Shown: piece after piece, positions 10,474 to 21,189 of the stretch
How the letters are laid out: every line of letters begins with the position of its first letter
Numbering within the stretch: position 1 is the first letter of the stretch
Assembly: GCA_030141605.1 (NCBI GenBank)
Contig: JAQGDQ010001203.1
Span: 1-55,716 of the forward strand
Reading direction: 5' to 3'
Source of the DNA: Tubiluchus corallicola
Taxonomy: Eukaryota; Priapulida; Priapulimorpha; Priapulimorphida; Tubiluchidae
Length of the DNA: 55,716 nt
Translations under genes and position numbers: made by a program
The notes under the pieces: model-generated
The model's input: the letters and a program-made list of their open reading frames with translations, nothing else
Databases searched by the model: none
What the model was told of the DNA's origin: nothing

Positions 10474-12732
10474 CTACTGATGGCTTCTGTCAGAATATCT
10501 TTTGCTAAGCATGTCAAATATTTCCTCATAGTCAGCAGGTGGAGTTTTGGGTCGGTTATCGTTATTCCCGTTATTGTAATCAGGTGCTGGTTCATTCGGG
10601 CGTTTCCACCACGTGTCGCCGTATTGTGGATCTCTGTGGGGTTTATAACGGACTCCCTCGGCCACTTTTTCAAAATAGTCGGCTTTGTCTGCCACGCTTT
10701 TCATTCTAGGCATTGTTCTCAGAGGGTCATTGTGCTTAGTGTCATTTACAGGACGAAGACCTTTCTCCGTTGTTTCTCTCACGGCGTCACGGGGATCGGC
10801 TGGTAATGGCAGTGCACCGGCTAAATGCCGTGGTTTTTTCTGTTTTTGATCTCGATAATAAAAACCATGGTACGGATCTTCTTCTGCCCTGTCGTCGTAC
10901 GGATTGGCCCTTGGTGAATATCTCATTTCTGTTTCCCCGCCTTTCAAAGGCTCAACGCCAATCTTTCTTGTCGGACCGTATACGGGGATCTGGTCTTTAT
11001 GCGCATAACGATTCGGAGGATACTCTCCGAAAAGTTCTTGCGGTTGACTCGGTCGTCCACGCGGGCTGTGTTGAGGATATCCATGTGGACGATACAAGTC
11101 CTCCTGGTAGGGTATAAATTCATTTGGCTGATTATGTGAAGGCTTATAATTTTGCACATTGTGCCTGTCTACCGGTTGACTTTGATTTGGGTCACCTCTT
11201 GTGCGAATGTCTTCACTTAAATTCTTTGAATCACCATAATTTGAAGGGCCACTATGTATTGTAGGTGATTCATTTTGTCCAAAGGATTTTGCTTGGGGTT
11301 CATCACTGCTGAAGAGAAAAGCAGCATCTTCATCAAACCGTCCTGTTGGTCTTCTTTTTTCTTCAGCGTGGTATTTTTTATCTTTCTTTTTGGCCTGCTT
11401 GTATATACCTTTACCTAGTTCCTTTTTTGGCAATTTTTTATTTTTACTTGTATCAAGATCTTCAGCAAATGTTGGACCTTCTGTTTGTCCATAATCTGTA
11501 TTCCTTCTGTCAGGACTTGGTTGGTATGGATGCTGGTCTGGATAATCTGTTTTCCTTCTGTCGGGACTTGGTTGGTATGGATGCTGGTCTGGATAATCTG
11601 TATTCCTTCTGTCGGGACTTGGTTGGTATGGATGCTGGTCTGGATAATCTGTTTTCCTTCTGTCGGGACTTGGTTGGTGTGGATGCTGGTCTGGATAATC
11701 TGTTTTCCTTCTGTCAGGACTTGACTGGTATGGATGCTGGTCTGGATAATCTCTATTCCTTCTGTCGGGACTTGGTTGGTATGGATGCTGGTCTGGATAA
11801 TCTCTATTCCTTCTGTCGGGACTTGGTTGGTATGGATGCTGGTCTGGATAATCTGTTTTCCTTCTGTCAGGACTTGACTGGTATGGATGCTGGTCTGGAT
11901 AATCTGTATTCCTTCTGTCAGGACTTGGCTGGTATGGATAACCTGAAGTCTTTCTGCCAGCATGTGGCTGATGTGGATAATCGGCATTTTTTCTACCGGG
12001 GCTTGGCTGGAGTGGATACTCTGTATTCTTTCTACCGGGGCTTGGCTGGAGTGGATACTCTGTATTCTTTCTACCGCGACTTGGCTGGAGTGGATAATCT
12101 GTATTCCTTCCGTTGGGACTTGGCTGGAATGGATAATCTGCATTCCTTCTGTCGGGACTTGGCTGTGCCCTTTCCGCCATATTCCCAGTATATGGGCCAA
12201 TTGCTTCTGTGTTTCTTCTGTCTTGATTTTGTTTTAGAATCCAGTTAGACTGCTCTCTGGGTGGATTTGAATTGGAATAAGGACCACCCAATCTTCTTGC
12301 AGGGGGATAGCCATCAGCAAGCCCATCACGTGGATGCCTTTGCGTGGAGTCTCCCTGGGTACTGGGGAAGAGTTCTGGAGCAGGCTGGGGGTTAATGTTA
12401 CCTCTACTAGGACTGTGCTGTGGATATCCATTGGTATTTACTGCAAGTGGCTTGTATTGAGGATACGCACTGGTCTTTATTCCAAATGGATTGGTTTTAG
12501 GATGTTCATAGGGGCTACTTCCGTATGGATTAGGCTGAAGATGTGCATTCAAGTTAGAATTACCTCCACTTGGGTGAAGTTGACGATATGGAGTCGTTTG
12601 ATTTATTGCACTTGCAGGATACCTCTCTTCATTCGCTCTCGACTCTGGGCTGGCTTCTTTCAGAATCCAGTTTGAATTGTTCGATCCTGCTGGATTTTCC
12701 GTTGGCTTCTCTTTCGTTTTCTTATACGGCAT
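10474..12732 (-). CDS. Disordered Pro/Tyr/Arg-rich repeat protein, function unknown
   Basis: One uninterrupted frame of 752 codons. I start it at the ATG at 12732 (MPYKKTKEKP): the longer open frame upstream begins at a non-ATG codon and an in-frame stop follows a good splice acceptor at 12814-12816. No signal peptide, membrane segment or known domain is seen; the chain is rich in Pro, Tyr, Arg, Asp, Asn and Gln and should be largely disordered. The order is: N-terminal region with two SNWILK motifs (about residues 22 and 164); repeat block at about 187-411 (13-residue then 17-residue units); a Lys-rich segment (KNKKLPKKELGKG...KKKDKK, about 418-445) that could act in nuclear import or nucleic-acid binding; and an acidic-basic tail with YFEKVAEGVRY and TWWKRP, ending YEEIFDMLSKRYSDRSHQ. 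The length of an open frame in AT-rich DNA, the higher GC content and the flanking gene signals argue for a real gene. Function is not known; a cytoskeletal, matrix or nuclear scaffold role would be a guess. Confidence 0.8.
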   Translation of the reverse strand: MPYKKTKEKPTENPAGSNNSNWILKEASPESRANEERYPASAINQTTPYRQLHPSGGNSNLNAHLQPNPYGSSPYEHPKTNPFGIKTSAYPQYKPLAVNTNGYPQHSPSRGNINPQPAPELFPSTQGDSTQRHPRDGLADGYPPARRLGGPYSNSNPPREQSNWILKQNQDRRNTEAIGPYTGNMAERAQPSPDRRNADYPFQPSPNGRNTDYPLQPSRGRKNTEYPLQPSPGRKNTEYPLQPSPGRKNADYPHQPHAGRKTSGYPYQPSPDRRNTDYPDQHPYQSSPDRRKTDYPDQHPYQPSPDRRNRDYPDQHPYQPSPDRRNRDYPDQHPYQSSPDRRKTDYPDQHPHQPSPDRRKTDYPDQHPYQPSPDRRNTDYPDQHPYQPSPDRRKTDYPDQHPYQPSPDRRNTDYGQTEGPTFAEDLDTSKNKKLPKKELGKGIYKQAKKKDKKYHAEEKRRPTGRFDEDAAFLFSSDEPQAKSFGQNESPTIHSGPSNYGDSKNLSEDIRTRGDPNQSQPVDRHNVQNYKPSHNQPNEFIPYQEDLYRPHGYPQHSPRGRPSQPQELFGEYPPNRYAHKDQIPVYGPTRKIGVEPLKGGETEMRYSPRANPYDDRAEEDPYHGFYYRDQKQKKPRHLAGALPLPADPRDAVRETTEKGLRPVNDTKHNDPLRTMPRMKSVADKADYFEKVAEGVRYKPHRDPQYGDTWWKRPNEPAPDYNNGNNDNRPKTPPADYEEIFDMLSKRYSDRSHQ
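11498..12175 (-). repeat. Coding minisatellite: 39-bp then 51-bp units
   Basis: In the direction of translation, about six 39-bp units (consensus QPSPGRKNTEYPL) come first, from about 12175 to 11930. They are followed by eight full and one partial 51-bp units (consensus QPSPDRRNTDYPDQHPY), down to about 11500. The 17-residue unit equals the 13-residue unit with four residues (DQHP) gained before the final aromatic or aliphatic residue. Both periods are multiples of three, so expansion does not break the frame. Most 17-residue units contain R-R-x-T, a sequence preferred by basophilic kinases such as PKA. Confidence 0.95.
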
Positions 12733-12757
12733 AGTTTCTTTGACTCGAATTTGTCTC

Positions 12758-12796
12758 TTACATGAGAACAATACGGTACAAAGAATATAGACCCAT
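12758..12796 (-). promoter_or_regulatory. Upstream ORF in the 5' leader
   Basis: Downstream of the splice acceptor, the first ATG of the mature leader (12796) opens a 12-codon frame (MGLYSLYRIVLM) that stops at 12758, 25 bases before the main ATG. If the leader is as inferred, ribosomes must reinitiate or leak past it, which would lower translation of the repeat protein. Confidence 0.4.
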
Positions 12797-12813
12797 AGAA
12801 GTTACTCGGGTAC

Positions 12814-13489
12814 CTGTGAAATAAAACAAGTTTAATCACTTGTTTAGATGAATAACTAAGTTTCGACGAAATAACTACAAGTCGACAAAAACCAGCAAAT
12901 GTGCAAATAACAAAACTAAGGTATATATATATATATATATATAAAATAATCTTTATTTGCCATTAAAATACATTGATAATCACTGATAAAAACTTTACAG
13001 AGATGATCAATCAGTGTTAGTTAATAAAAGCTTACACTGCTAAAGGCAAATGCGTCAGTGCAATCTAAACTACTGTGCAGTAATGGAAAGTAACGACGAA
13101 TAAAATCAAACATATTTACAACTATGCACAAACAAATGAAAAAAACTATGATTTAATTAATATGGCCGTGGATATATGAATTCTGAATTAGTGTGTATGT
13201 TGTTGTATCTCATTACAAAAAGCTATACACATTTAAAGTTACTTTGCGGTTTGGAAATTTGATTTCACTTTCCTTTTAGTTAAATTGTTACAAAAAATCA
13301 ACAAAAAATGTCTTCAAATACGCTCTGCATAGGTTACTAAAAATATATATATATAAAGCAAAAAAGTTTAAAAACTCTTTTTGATAACAAACATTTTCAT
13401 AAAAAAACACCCCTGATAGACAGATGCACACCTTAAGATACGTATACAATGAAATACTAAACCATTATTGTAGCAAAAATTGTACTTAC
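12814..13489 (-). other. Inferred intron in the 5'UTR of the repeat-protein gene
   Basis: On the minus strand a donor TTT/GTAAGTAC lies at 13489 and an acceptor TTGTTTTATTTCACAG/GT at 12814. Both fit the major-spliceosome consensus, giving a 676-bp intron. It contains (TA)n at about 12921-12943 and a shorter TATATATA at 13343-13353. Transcript data would be needed to prove it. Confidence 0.5.
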
Positions 13490-13745
13490 AAAGTAGATAG
13501 CAGTGTTGCGGGTTTTAGTATAAGCTCAATCTGTCTCCAGTCATAAAAAGACAAAGTCAAAAACAAAGCAAAATTCGGAACACTAATGATCACACGGTCA
13601 GTCCATTCTCCACAGTTATTGCAGTAAAGTTAACATGATTACCTGTACTGATGTGACTGGAATGTCAGTCGTTTAACACCTGATAATCTCGTGTTTACAA
13701 TAAACTTTCTTCATATTAATGCATGCCAGCTCACTGACGTCTCTA
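13490..13745 (-). other. Inferred 5'UTR exon of the repeat-protein gene
   Basis: This is the stretch between the donor at 13489 and the expected transcription start about 30 bases after the TATA box at 13775. It has no long open frame, so it would be non-coding leader. The start is an estimate. Confidence 0.35.
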
Positions 13746-13774
13746 CTATGTACACAAATTAATAATCAGTAGCA

Positions 13775-13782
13775 TATTTATA
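13775..13782 (-). promoter_or_regulatory. TATA box candidate
   Basis: TATAAATA within GCTATAAATATGC on the minus strand lies about 285 bp upstream of the inferred donor and points toward the repeat-protein gene. Confidence 0.4.
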
Positions 13783-13910
13783 GCATAAGACCAAATATTA
13801 GTAGCTTACAATTCTACACTGCAGGCTAGCAGTGGAAGCATAACCTTTCAAAGCCACTTTACCGTTCTCCTACTTATTATAGCAACCGAAAAACGGTTAG
13901 TTTGTCAAAG

Positions 13911-14147
13911 ATGCCAGCAGTTTGGCATGTAATATTCCGAAGATCAAATTATTCCTACGATCAGGAGCGAAATTATACTAAACATGCAAGAAAGCATTGG
14001 GTTCAAATCACTCCAGGTGTGATTGTGCGAGGTAAAATGTACAGTGTCCTTTCTGATTGTGATCAGTTAGTTCAAGATTGGAATTGTGCAATATGCATGT
14101 TTGATTTCAAAGTCCAAATTGCAATAAAACTGCACCTACATGCGTAG
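13911..14147 (+). CDS. Small ORF of 78 codons, uncertain
   Basis: It starts MPAVWHVIFRRSNYS and ends KVQIAIKLHLHA-stop. There is no recognisable domain, signal peptide or membrane segment, although it is less AT-driven than random frames nearby and contains four Cys near its middle and end. It begins about 130 bp beyond the TATA candidate of the divergent repeat-protein gene. LINE remnants follow at 14320. It may be chance or part of a decayed element. Confidence 0.15.
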   Translation: MPAVWHVIFRRSNYSYDQERNYTKHARKHWVQITPGVIVRGKMYSVLSDCDQLVQDWNCAICMFDFKVQIAIKLHLHA

Positions 14148-14319
14148 AACAAATCCATTTTCATGTACAAATTCTCTCACAAATTATTGTCTCCTTTATT
14201 TACTGATTATTTTTGTTTGAATGCTTGTTATAGTTTGAATTGTTTGTTATAGACTTAACTATCACTACACATAGTGCAACACTAATGTTAGAAAATTTTC
14301 TATTTTAATACAAAATACA

Positions 14320-14740
14320 ATGGCCCTTACATATGGAATTCAATTGCTCCAGCTATTAAAAACGTCAACTCGCTGTCCATATTTAAAAAAAATTATAAAT
14401 TAAACTTACTTGAAACATATAACTGATCACTCAATCATGATTTGTTGTTTTTCATTTTCAAAAACTTCCCCTCTAGTATAATAATATTTTTATTACTTCC
14501 CACCCGTATTTATATTTGTATATATTGTAATATTGTAGCTGTATATATTGTAATCTTTTTCGCAACTAATTCTAGTGACCTACCATCAGCTAGCTGCTTA
14601 GGCCTCTAGCGCAGAATTCATGAATTGTATCATAATTTTGTATTAAGAAATACTGATTATCGATGCACATGTAATGTAGATGTATATGTAAATGTTTATT
14701 GCGAAATACAACCAGGTAAACGTGGAGACCGAGAATTTTT
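14320..14740 (+). pseudogene. LINE ORF2 C-terminus with 3'UTR
   Basis: The frame at about 14322-14428 reads GPYIWNSIAPAIKNVNSLSI then FKKNYKLNLLETYN-stop. An IWNSIP..IK...S...FK..LK..LL signature is the common end of LINE ORF2 proteins. The remaining bases up to about 14740 (GTATATGTAAATGTTTATTGCGAAATAC near the end) look like a LINE 3'UTR. Confidence 0.7.
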
Positions 14741-14839
14741 ATAGATAGTTTAATCTTCAATGTTCATTTCAATTCATGCAGTCTACTTAGCAACTAATCA
14801 ATGATATACAATATAGCATATAGGCCTACAGAACCTCTT

Positions 14840-15305
14840 TTAACCCTTTCATACCCGTTGTATCCCGTGGGATACGAGAATATTTTCTACCTTTAAAATT
14901 AATAAAATTTTAAAACTGACACTTATTTGATCTGTTAATAGTCATTTTGATTTAAGCCAATAACAATAGACTAAAAATGGTGATAAAATGGCAAACTAGA
15001 AAATCTACATAGCATAAAAAACTGCGCACGGTATAGTACTTTAGAGACGACTTTGTACAGATCAGCATAGCATGCATACTAAATGTCTTAAATACTTTAA
15101 AAAATTATCAGCAGTTGCAAAATGAAGCACATTTTATGCTTCCATTGAATCCCAATGTATCCCGTGGGATACAGGCTATATTTAGCACGCAGGCACAGGT
15201 AGAAAAAATAATTATTACGTGTAAACAAGATGGACATACTGAACAAAAGTACCAAGCCAAAAAGTTTTTTCTTATTAAAAAATAATTTGGGACTGAAAGG
15301 GTTAA
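14840..15305 (+). mobile_element. piggyBac-type MITE, copy 3
   Basis: Bounded by TTAA at 14840-14843 and 15302-15305, same orientation as the copy at 7251 and almost the same length (466 vs 467 bp). Near-palindromes GTATCCCGTGGGATAC are at 14860-14875 and 15157-15172, again 297 bp apart. Confidence 0.92.
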
Positions 15306-15718
15306 TCTACGGAAAAGAGAAAATGGTTTGCAATAATGTTCACAAGAGGGAGCCAGCATAAACCACTGCTTGACAAGTGCACAGTTGTAAAGTTGGTCTA
15401 TAACCCTGCTTCACTTCTAGAAAAGGATCAGAATACTGCACTGAAGTTGTGCTACCATTACCAGGCCACTCTGTTTAAAAAGAACAGCAAAAAATGAACG
15501 TTGGGCCAAAGAACACAGTTCCCACACGCATGAAATTAGTTCGTGAAGCGGATTCGGGTTAGGGTCAGCGTTAGGGTACTTAAAATGTGTGAAGAATTGT
15601 AGACTCCATCCGACCATTGTTACCATGACAACATCCACCAAGCCTGCGCTTTGATTTTTCAAAAATTCTTGAAATGTGCCAAGCTGATGTAGGACGAGAG
15701 GAGGTACCTTTATACTTT
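15306..15718. other. Unassigned segment with 118-codon minus-strand frame
   Basis: A minus-strand frame (15773-15417) is open but overlaps the end of the family B element, has no domain, and probably opens by chance. GGGTTAGGGTCAGCGTTAGGG at about 15557-15577 is telomere-like but too short to mean more. Confidence 0.3.
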
Positions 15719-16453
15719 GTGGCGGCTCGTAGTTAAAATTAGTTGGGATGCTGCTTCGGAGAATGTACAGCAATTATTTTAATGTCGTGTAAAACAAAAC
15801 AATAAAGAGAAAATTTAATCAAGAAAACACTGTGTTACACTTGCACAACAGGATTGGCACTGCGTGAGTGACAGTACTTTTCCTACCTAGCTTACAGCTT
15901 CTTATCTCGGACACGTGCGCATGGCAGCATTCGCACAACAGGGTCGGCACTGCGTGAGCGACAGTGCTTTTTCTAGCTAGCGTGCAGCTTCTCGTCTCGA
16001 ACACGTGCACATGTGCACAACAGCCAAGCACCGCATCGCTGGAACTGATAAGCGCACAGTTCCATACAAGGATTTGTGTAATTGTTTCTTGAAATAGTGA
16101 ACTGGCTACTGACATTAAGCTCAAGGATTATATAATATACAAGTATAAAAGAGAATTAAAGAAGTTAAGACTCGTTATATTGAATATTATTGATAATACT
16201 GAGTGAAAACTGTGTGAGTGACAGTACTTTTTCTACCTGGGCTCAGACATGGCTGCATGCACACAACAGCCAAACACTGTGTTGCTGGAGCCCACCGTGC
16301 TGGGCTGCAAAGCAAACAGTACTACCCTCATGTGCTCTGGTTCCGTACAAGTATAAAGAAAGAACTAAAGAAAAAAGACTAATTATATTGATAATATCGA
16401 ATGAAAATAGGGGGTGCTGCAGTTCCACAGTGCCTATACACAAGCAGCCACTG
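15719..16453 (-). mobile_element. hAT-like MITE family B, copy 2 (longest)
   Basis: It begins GTGGCGGCTCGTAGTTAAAATTAG and ends CACAAGCAGCCACTG. In reverse complement it matches 29361-29840, including the TAGGGGGTGCTGCAGTT box at 16408-16424. It contains a roughly 100-bp internal duplication (GCACTGCGTGAGTGACAGT at about 15857 and GCACTGCGTGAGCGACAGT at about 15947). Confidence 0.75.
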
Positions 16454-16877
16454 TACGCTCAACATGAAGCATCTTCTTTTGTATTGTGGATGAATATATA
16501 TATTACGGGCGGCACACAAACTCGACAATCAAAACAAAAACACAAAACAGATTTTTTTTTCAAAATACTCATAATATTGAAATCTTGTTCACAGACAGAT
16601 ATTCATAAATTGATCACATTAAATACAGTCGATCACTGAAAACTGCCATTATCTTCAATAGCAACTGTCTTACAGAACACCGGTACCGTTATTTTGAACA
16701 TTAATACGTATCTATAATCACACGTTTACACAATGGAGAAGTAGAGGGAACATTGATGACAATTTCATACAAATCCATAGAGGAAAAAATCATGTATAAA
16801 GGGGCCAGCACAAAACTTAAATTCTGATGTCAAAATATTGACATCCTCAGCCCAGTCATTTTCAAAATTAATAGAAA
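16454..16877. other. Unassigned intergenic DNA
   Basis: I see no gene or repeat in this stretch. Confidence 0.3.
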
Positions 16878-17220
16878 AAGCCTTTTCACAGTTTCGTTGT
16901 GCGCACGTGCAGCTCTAGTCAAATGCATCACAACAACGGGTAAGGCAAAGCCGTATGCCGTGTCAGTTCAGTAAAGCCACTTGTTTTACGTGAAATGTAC
17001 TTAATTATGCATTAATCTAGCAGGATTTGCTAGTAGTATTTTGCATGAGAATTAGAAAAAATGAACTAGGAAAGGTTCTAGCTAGCCGTTAAAAATGTTG
17101 CTACGACAATAGTGTTAGCTGGGAGGCATAGTCAAGTGTACATAAATGTTTTGTCTGGTACACTTAACCTTTGACCTTTTCACGATCATCATCAATCGCT
17201 GGAACTGTGAAAACGCTTGT
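16878..17220 (+). mobile_element. Interspersed repeat family C, copy 2, with inverted ends
   Basis: The left end AAGCCTTTTCACAGTTTC (16878) and the reverse complement of the right end, AAGCGTTTTCACAGTTCC, match at 16 of 18 bases. The right two-thirds match 3505-3770. This fits a 340-bp MITE of unassigned superfamily. Confidence 0.65.
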
Positions 17221-17313
17221 TAGAGGCTTAAAAGCAAAACTTCTGTTAACTGACACTAAAACGGAATGAGCAAAATACAGTCTGTAACAACGGCAGATGT
17301 AATTTATGAGGTT

Positions 17314-17533
17314 AGACACAATTAGAAACTGATGTCATATAGACACAATTAGAAACTGATGTCATAAGGTTAGATATAATTAGAAACTGACGTCATAAGG
17401 ACACAATTAGAAACTGATGTCATATAGACACAATTAGAAACTGATGTCATATAGACACAATTAGAAACTGATGTCATATAGACACAATTAGAAACTGATG
17501 TCATATAGACACAATTAGAAACTGATGTCATAA
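17314..17533. repeat. 27-bp tandem repeat, about eight copies
   Basis: The unit is AGACACAATTAGAAACTGAT plus GTCATAT. The last five copies are identical; the first three vary at the junction (TAAGG) and in length. In the minus direction it encodes a MTSVSNCVY repeat, which I do not consider a gene. Confidence 0.95.
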
Positions 17534-17788
17534 GGAACCAATGAAAAGCAGTGAATGAAATCATATATGCAACAAAAAACAAGTTTCACAAACATTTCAC
17601 AAGTTTTTACTAAATTCCAAATTGGTACGTCTACAGATCGCTTCTTTAATCGACAGACTTTGATTTTCATGTAAATCGAGAAGAAATATATTTTCTAATT
17701 GCACCCCGATGTTACGAAACCTGATAATTGACCTTAATCATGAAATCATTAAAAAAGAATTAATGGCAAAGGAATGAAAAATGATTAC

Positions 17789-17925
17789 GAAAACCAATGT
17801 TTATCAACGAAAAACAATGTTTATCAACAAAAAACAATGCTTATCAACAAAAAACAATGCTTATCTACGAAAAACAATGCTTATCTACGAAAAACAATGC
17901 TTATCAACGAAAAACCCTTATCAAC
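17789..17925. repeat. 20-bp tandem repeat, about seven copies
   Basis: Units of the form AAAACAATGCTTATCAACGA, with TTTATC and CTACGA variants. An 87-codon open frame is a by-product. Confidence 0.93.
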
Positions 17926-18392
17926 GAAAAAAAGCCTTGGCAGCAAACCCTGCGGATTACAAATGAGTAAAGCAACTTTTAGTTCGAATGTTGGAAGTTG
18001 CAGGGACCCAAAACTATCGTATCAAGCGATGAATTAGCGACACAAAATGTATGAAATAATAAGATGTTGTAACTTAATTTTATCTCTACAGAAATTGCTC
18101 GTGTTGCGGGGAAAATTCGCTAATGTGAAAATATCTGCAGTTCACGCTAAAAATTGTGTTTTAAAAGTTTTTAGAAATTGTTTATAATTTCTTGTTTACA
18201 TACTAAGGCTGGAAGTAGCGAGTTTTGCCATGTCAGAACTATCGTGCTCTCAAGATTGGAGTCAAAACACGTCCTAGTGCGGCAAATGATTACAATAATC
18301 CTGCACAGTATACATTTTTGTAAAATATATCGGCTATATTTCTGTTGGCCGTCGATCAAAGAAGCGATTTCGCATAATCTTCAACGTAAATG

Positions 18393-18540
18393 TACCACGA
18401 CGTCTAAGCATGGTGGTGATAAATTATAAAAGGCATTAATCGACGGTCGCATGCAAAGTACAGTAGGCACCGTTTATCAGGCTCACGGTTAAATACAATC
18501 ACAGTCGCTTAATAGAATCAATATTTTACTTAAAATAAGA
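18393..18540 (+). mobile_element. Repeat family F, partial copy
   Basis: AAATGTACCAC, then TACAGTAGGCACCGTTTATCAG and GGCTCACGGTTAA, correspond to the sequence at 19640-19760. Only one end of the element is recognisable. Confidence 0.45.
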
Positions 18541-18685
18541 AACTTGTGTGTGACCAAAACTTTTACTGCCTTTATGTCATCTTTATGTCACGCAGTGCAC
18601 GGCATTTTTGACAAAACCAAAATGTAGTTTTGTCGCCATTTTCTAATAATATTTACTATGATAATAATATTTTCTAATAATAATA

Positions 18686-19030
18686 CGGTCGACCCTCGTT
18701 AAACCGGACCCCGTTAGCCCGGATATCGGATAAGACGGATGTCATCCGTGGTAAAGGAAACTGAACGGTTTCCGTCCGAGCCGGAGCGCTAAACACAACA
18801 CGGCCTACCAACTGTACAATAATTTCTTTATCCTCACAGGTTAACTATTTTAAAGTAATATACAGTATACTATATAGTGCACATATAGTGTATATAGTGT
18901 AATGTATATAGGCTTTATTAAGGTGATTATTCCTGTATAATATACACCATATATAGGCATATCGGATAAATCAGACGATCGGCTAAACCGGACCACCCCC
19001 CAATTAGTCCAGTTTAACGAGGGTTGACTC
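18686..19030. mobile_element. pogo/Tigger-like MITE with TA target duplication
   Basis: The ends CGGTCGACCCTCGTTAAACC and (reverse) GAGTCAACCCTCGTTAAACT are inverted repeats flanked by TA on both sides (18684-18685 and 19031-19032). Inner boxes such as CCGGATATCGGATAAG and ATCGGATAAATCAGACG are also partly inverted. GTC(G/A)ACCCTCG ends and TA duplications are typical of pogo elements in the Tc1/mariner superfamily. It is 345 bp with no transposase. Confidence 0.88.
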
Positions 19031-19725
19031 TACTTATAAACTACATTTATCATCGTTAGTTTGCTTAGATGAAGTTCCATTCTGTTTTACTGTTCTTCAG
19101 TAAACGCTTCGTTTTTAAATCCTAAACTTAATTAGTCTTAATCAGCTTAATAGTGAACTCGGCCGAGAGTGTTGAATATTGACATTAAAGTTTGGTTATC
19201 ATATTATTTTCTCGCAATTTTTTCGTTTCACTACAATCGAGTAATTCGCGAAAGTGTTCATAATTTGCTCCTTGCGAAAATAAACTACTTTAATTTAAAA
19301 AAATAACAGCAACAATTTAAGCACGGAGAGCCGCAACAGAAATACGTTTTGCTCAAATTGCTACATTTCTCTGTAGAAAATATTCGATTCTTAACCGGAA
19401 TTCAACACACTCGGTAAAACATACGATCAGAATTCAAATCTTACTTACACCGCCGGGCTACTATAACCACAATTCAGTTAACCGAACGGGTTAGTTACGG
19501 TTAAAAAAAAATAAATACTATGGTAACCACCAGTGAGAATATGTGTTACTAATTGGTAGTTCTGATCTAAAACTTTAACAATGAAATCAACCATACTGTG
19601 AAATACAAAAAGTCCTAATTTTCTAGTAATGTTCAACATAAATATACCACAGTGTTTAAGCACAGCGGATACAATGTGCATTTCCAAATTAAAAAACCTG
19701 TTACTTGACAGTTTCATGTCAAATA

Positions 19726-19826
19726 CAGTAGGCGCTTTTTACTAGACTCACTGCTAATTGACTCAGTCGTTTAATTGGGTCAAAACACTTCCATCCCAAA
19801 GTGAGTCTATTAAGCAGCGCCTACTA
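19726..19826. mobile_element. Fold-back MITE of family F (101 bp)
   Basis: CAGTAGGCGCTTTTTACTAG plus ACTCAC at the left and GTGAGTCTATTAAGCAGCGC plus CTACTA at the right are inverted repeats flanked by TA, again fitting a Tc1/mariner-pogo type element. The left flank (19640-19725) shares sequence with 18393-18460. Confidence 0.7.
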
Positions 19827-20082
19827 TACCGCGAAAATAAGGGCAGGTTTTTACTCAACAAGAGCAAAAGGACAATTCCAATTTCTTTGATATCAAGTAC
19901 AATGTACGAGTGAATGTTCAGAACAGAAACGTTCGTCGTAAATTCTCTAGTAGGAAAGACGCCAGCAGAAATCTAATACAGTGATAAACAGATAGCTCAG
20001 GTATTATTACTTCTATAATTAATTATGCAGCTGTAAGAAAAAAATCTGGGACAGTTAGTCGTAAACTGACGAAGTGCATCAG

Positions 20083-20552
20083 CAGGGATGAGAATTTTCT
20101 GCGGATACGCGAAATTCCGAGTTTCTGGAAGACCAGTAGTGCTACTTTTGTAAATCGCGTAAATTCGTTGAGAAAATTTTTACGGACCCAGTACATTATT
20201 TCACAAACTCACCGCTAGTTGGCAGGCCGTCACTTTGTTTACATCACGTACATCAGTGTAACCACGTGTATGTCTATGTATAAAAATATAGAATCAATTG
20301 TGCGGAGTTATTTGAGTCAATTGCAGACAGTTTTTATATACTTTTGCATAGGAGCGGCCAGTACTTAGACGTTTTTGAGACAATTAAGTATCATGTATCC
20401 TTGATAGTTGCGTATTTTAAATTATGCATGAAACAAGGTAATTGATATTTTAAGTTCACTTAGAAGCTCTCTATGGTCTACGTGCCCCCCCCCCCCCAAA
20501 AAAAAACTCGGCCTGTTTCAGAGTATTTTGCAATTAGTCGTTCTCATCCCTG
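20083..20552 (+). mobile_element. hAT-like MITE family D, copy 1
   Basis: It starts CAGGGATGAGAATTTTCTGC and ends GTCGTTCTCATCCCTG. The flanks TGCATCAG (20075-20082) and TGCATCAA (20551-20558) match at 7 of 8 bases, sharing the last two bases of the end. The whole body is about 90% identical to 26343-26872. It contains a run of 14 C followed by a run of A at about 20487-20510. Confidence 0.85.
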
Positions 20553-21189
20553 CATCAATAGATGCTTATCAATCATTTTACGTTTTTGACTTTATCCGGG
20601 CCAGTTTTTAACCAAAATTTTAGCCACTGTAATTTTTTAAACATTTTTGAGTTACATTAGTTACATTTTATTATAGTTATCAGATTACAATAAAACGTAG
20701 TTTAGAGTACGGAGGTATTCATGCAACAAGAATTTAACGACTTGATGTTTTCTTTAGCCGTTCTGACTAAACTTTAGTCCGTGACTAAATGTTACGTAAA
20801 GCGAGATGTGCGGCACACGTGTGCTTCCGACTCGGCAGTACGTAAGACGAATATTAGTCGCTTGTTTTTTCAACATCCGGAAAGAAATAATCACTCAAGC
20901 AAAAAGCCGAGAAACTTTAACGACGCGTTTTCGTGGTCAGCTGTTTTGTCGCTGAAAAGTTTGCACCACGAAAAAGCTCATTCTTACAGGTACCACTTAC
21001 AAAAACAGCCGAAAGAATTCGGAGAAATTCAACAGAAAAAAGTGACAAAAAAGAACGTCTCCCCCACCCCCACCCCCAATAAGCTCTTCCTACAAAGTCG
21101 GGAAAGTTCGTTACAACAGAAACATTTATATTATCATCTAATTAACTTATGCAATATTAATTAACCAAAATACAATACGGTAGAAAAGC

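Noticed and set aside
11346-12248. 300-residue plus-strand frame with repeated FSFCRDLVGMDAGLDNL
   Set aside because: It is antisense to the disordered-protein exon. The tandem repeat keeps several frames open; splice signals, TATA box and start codon support the minus strand.
15557-15577. Telomere-like GGGTTAGGGTCAGCGTTAGGG
   Set aside because: Only two to three imperfect TTAGGG units; too short for an interstitial telomere claim.
17774-18037. 87-codon frame with NNVYQQKTMLINKKQ repeats
   Set aside because: Produced by the 20-bp tandem repeat.
19478-19717. 79-codon minus-strand frame
   Set aside because: AT-rich composition, overlaps the family F repeat, no start or splice support.
20781-21164. 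127-codon plus-strand frame next to the ARPC5 3' end
   Set aside because: No ATG in frame in most of its length, no domain, and it overlaps the ARPC5 3' region in antisense only at its edge.
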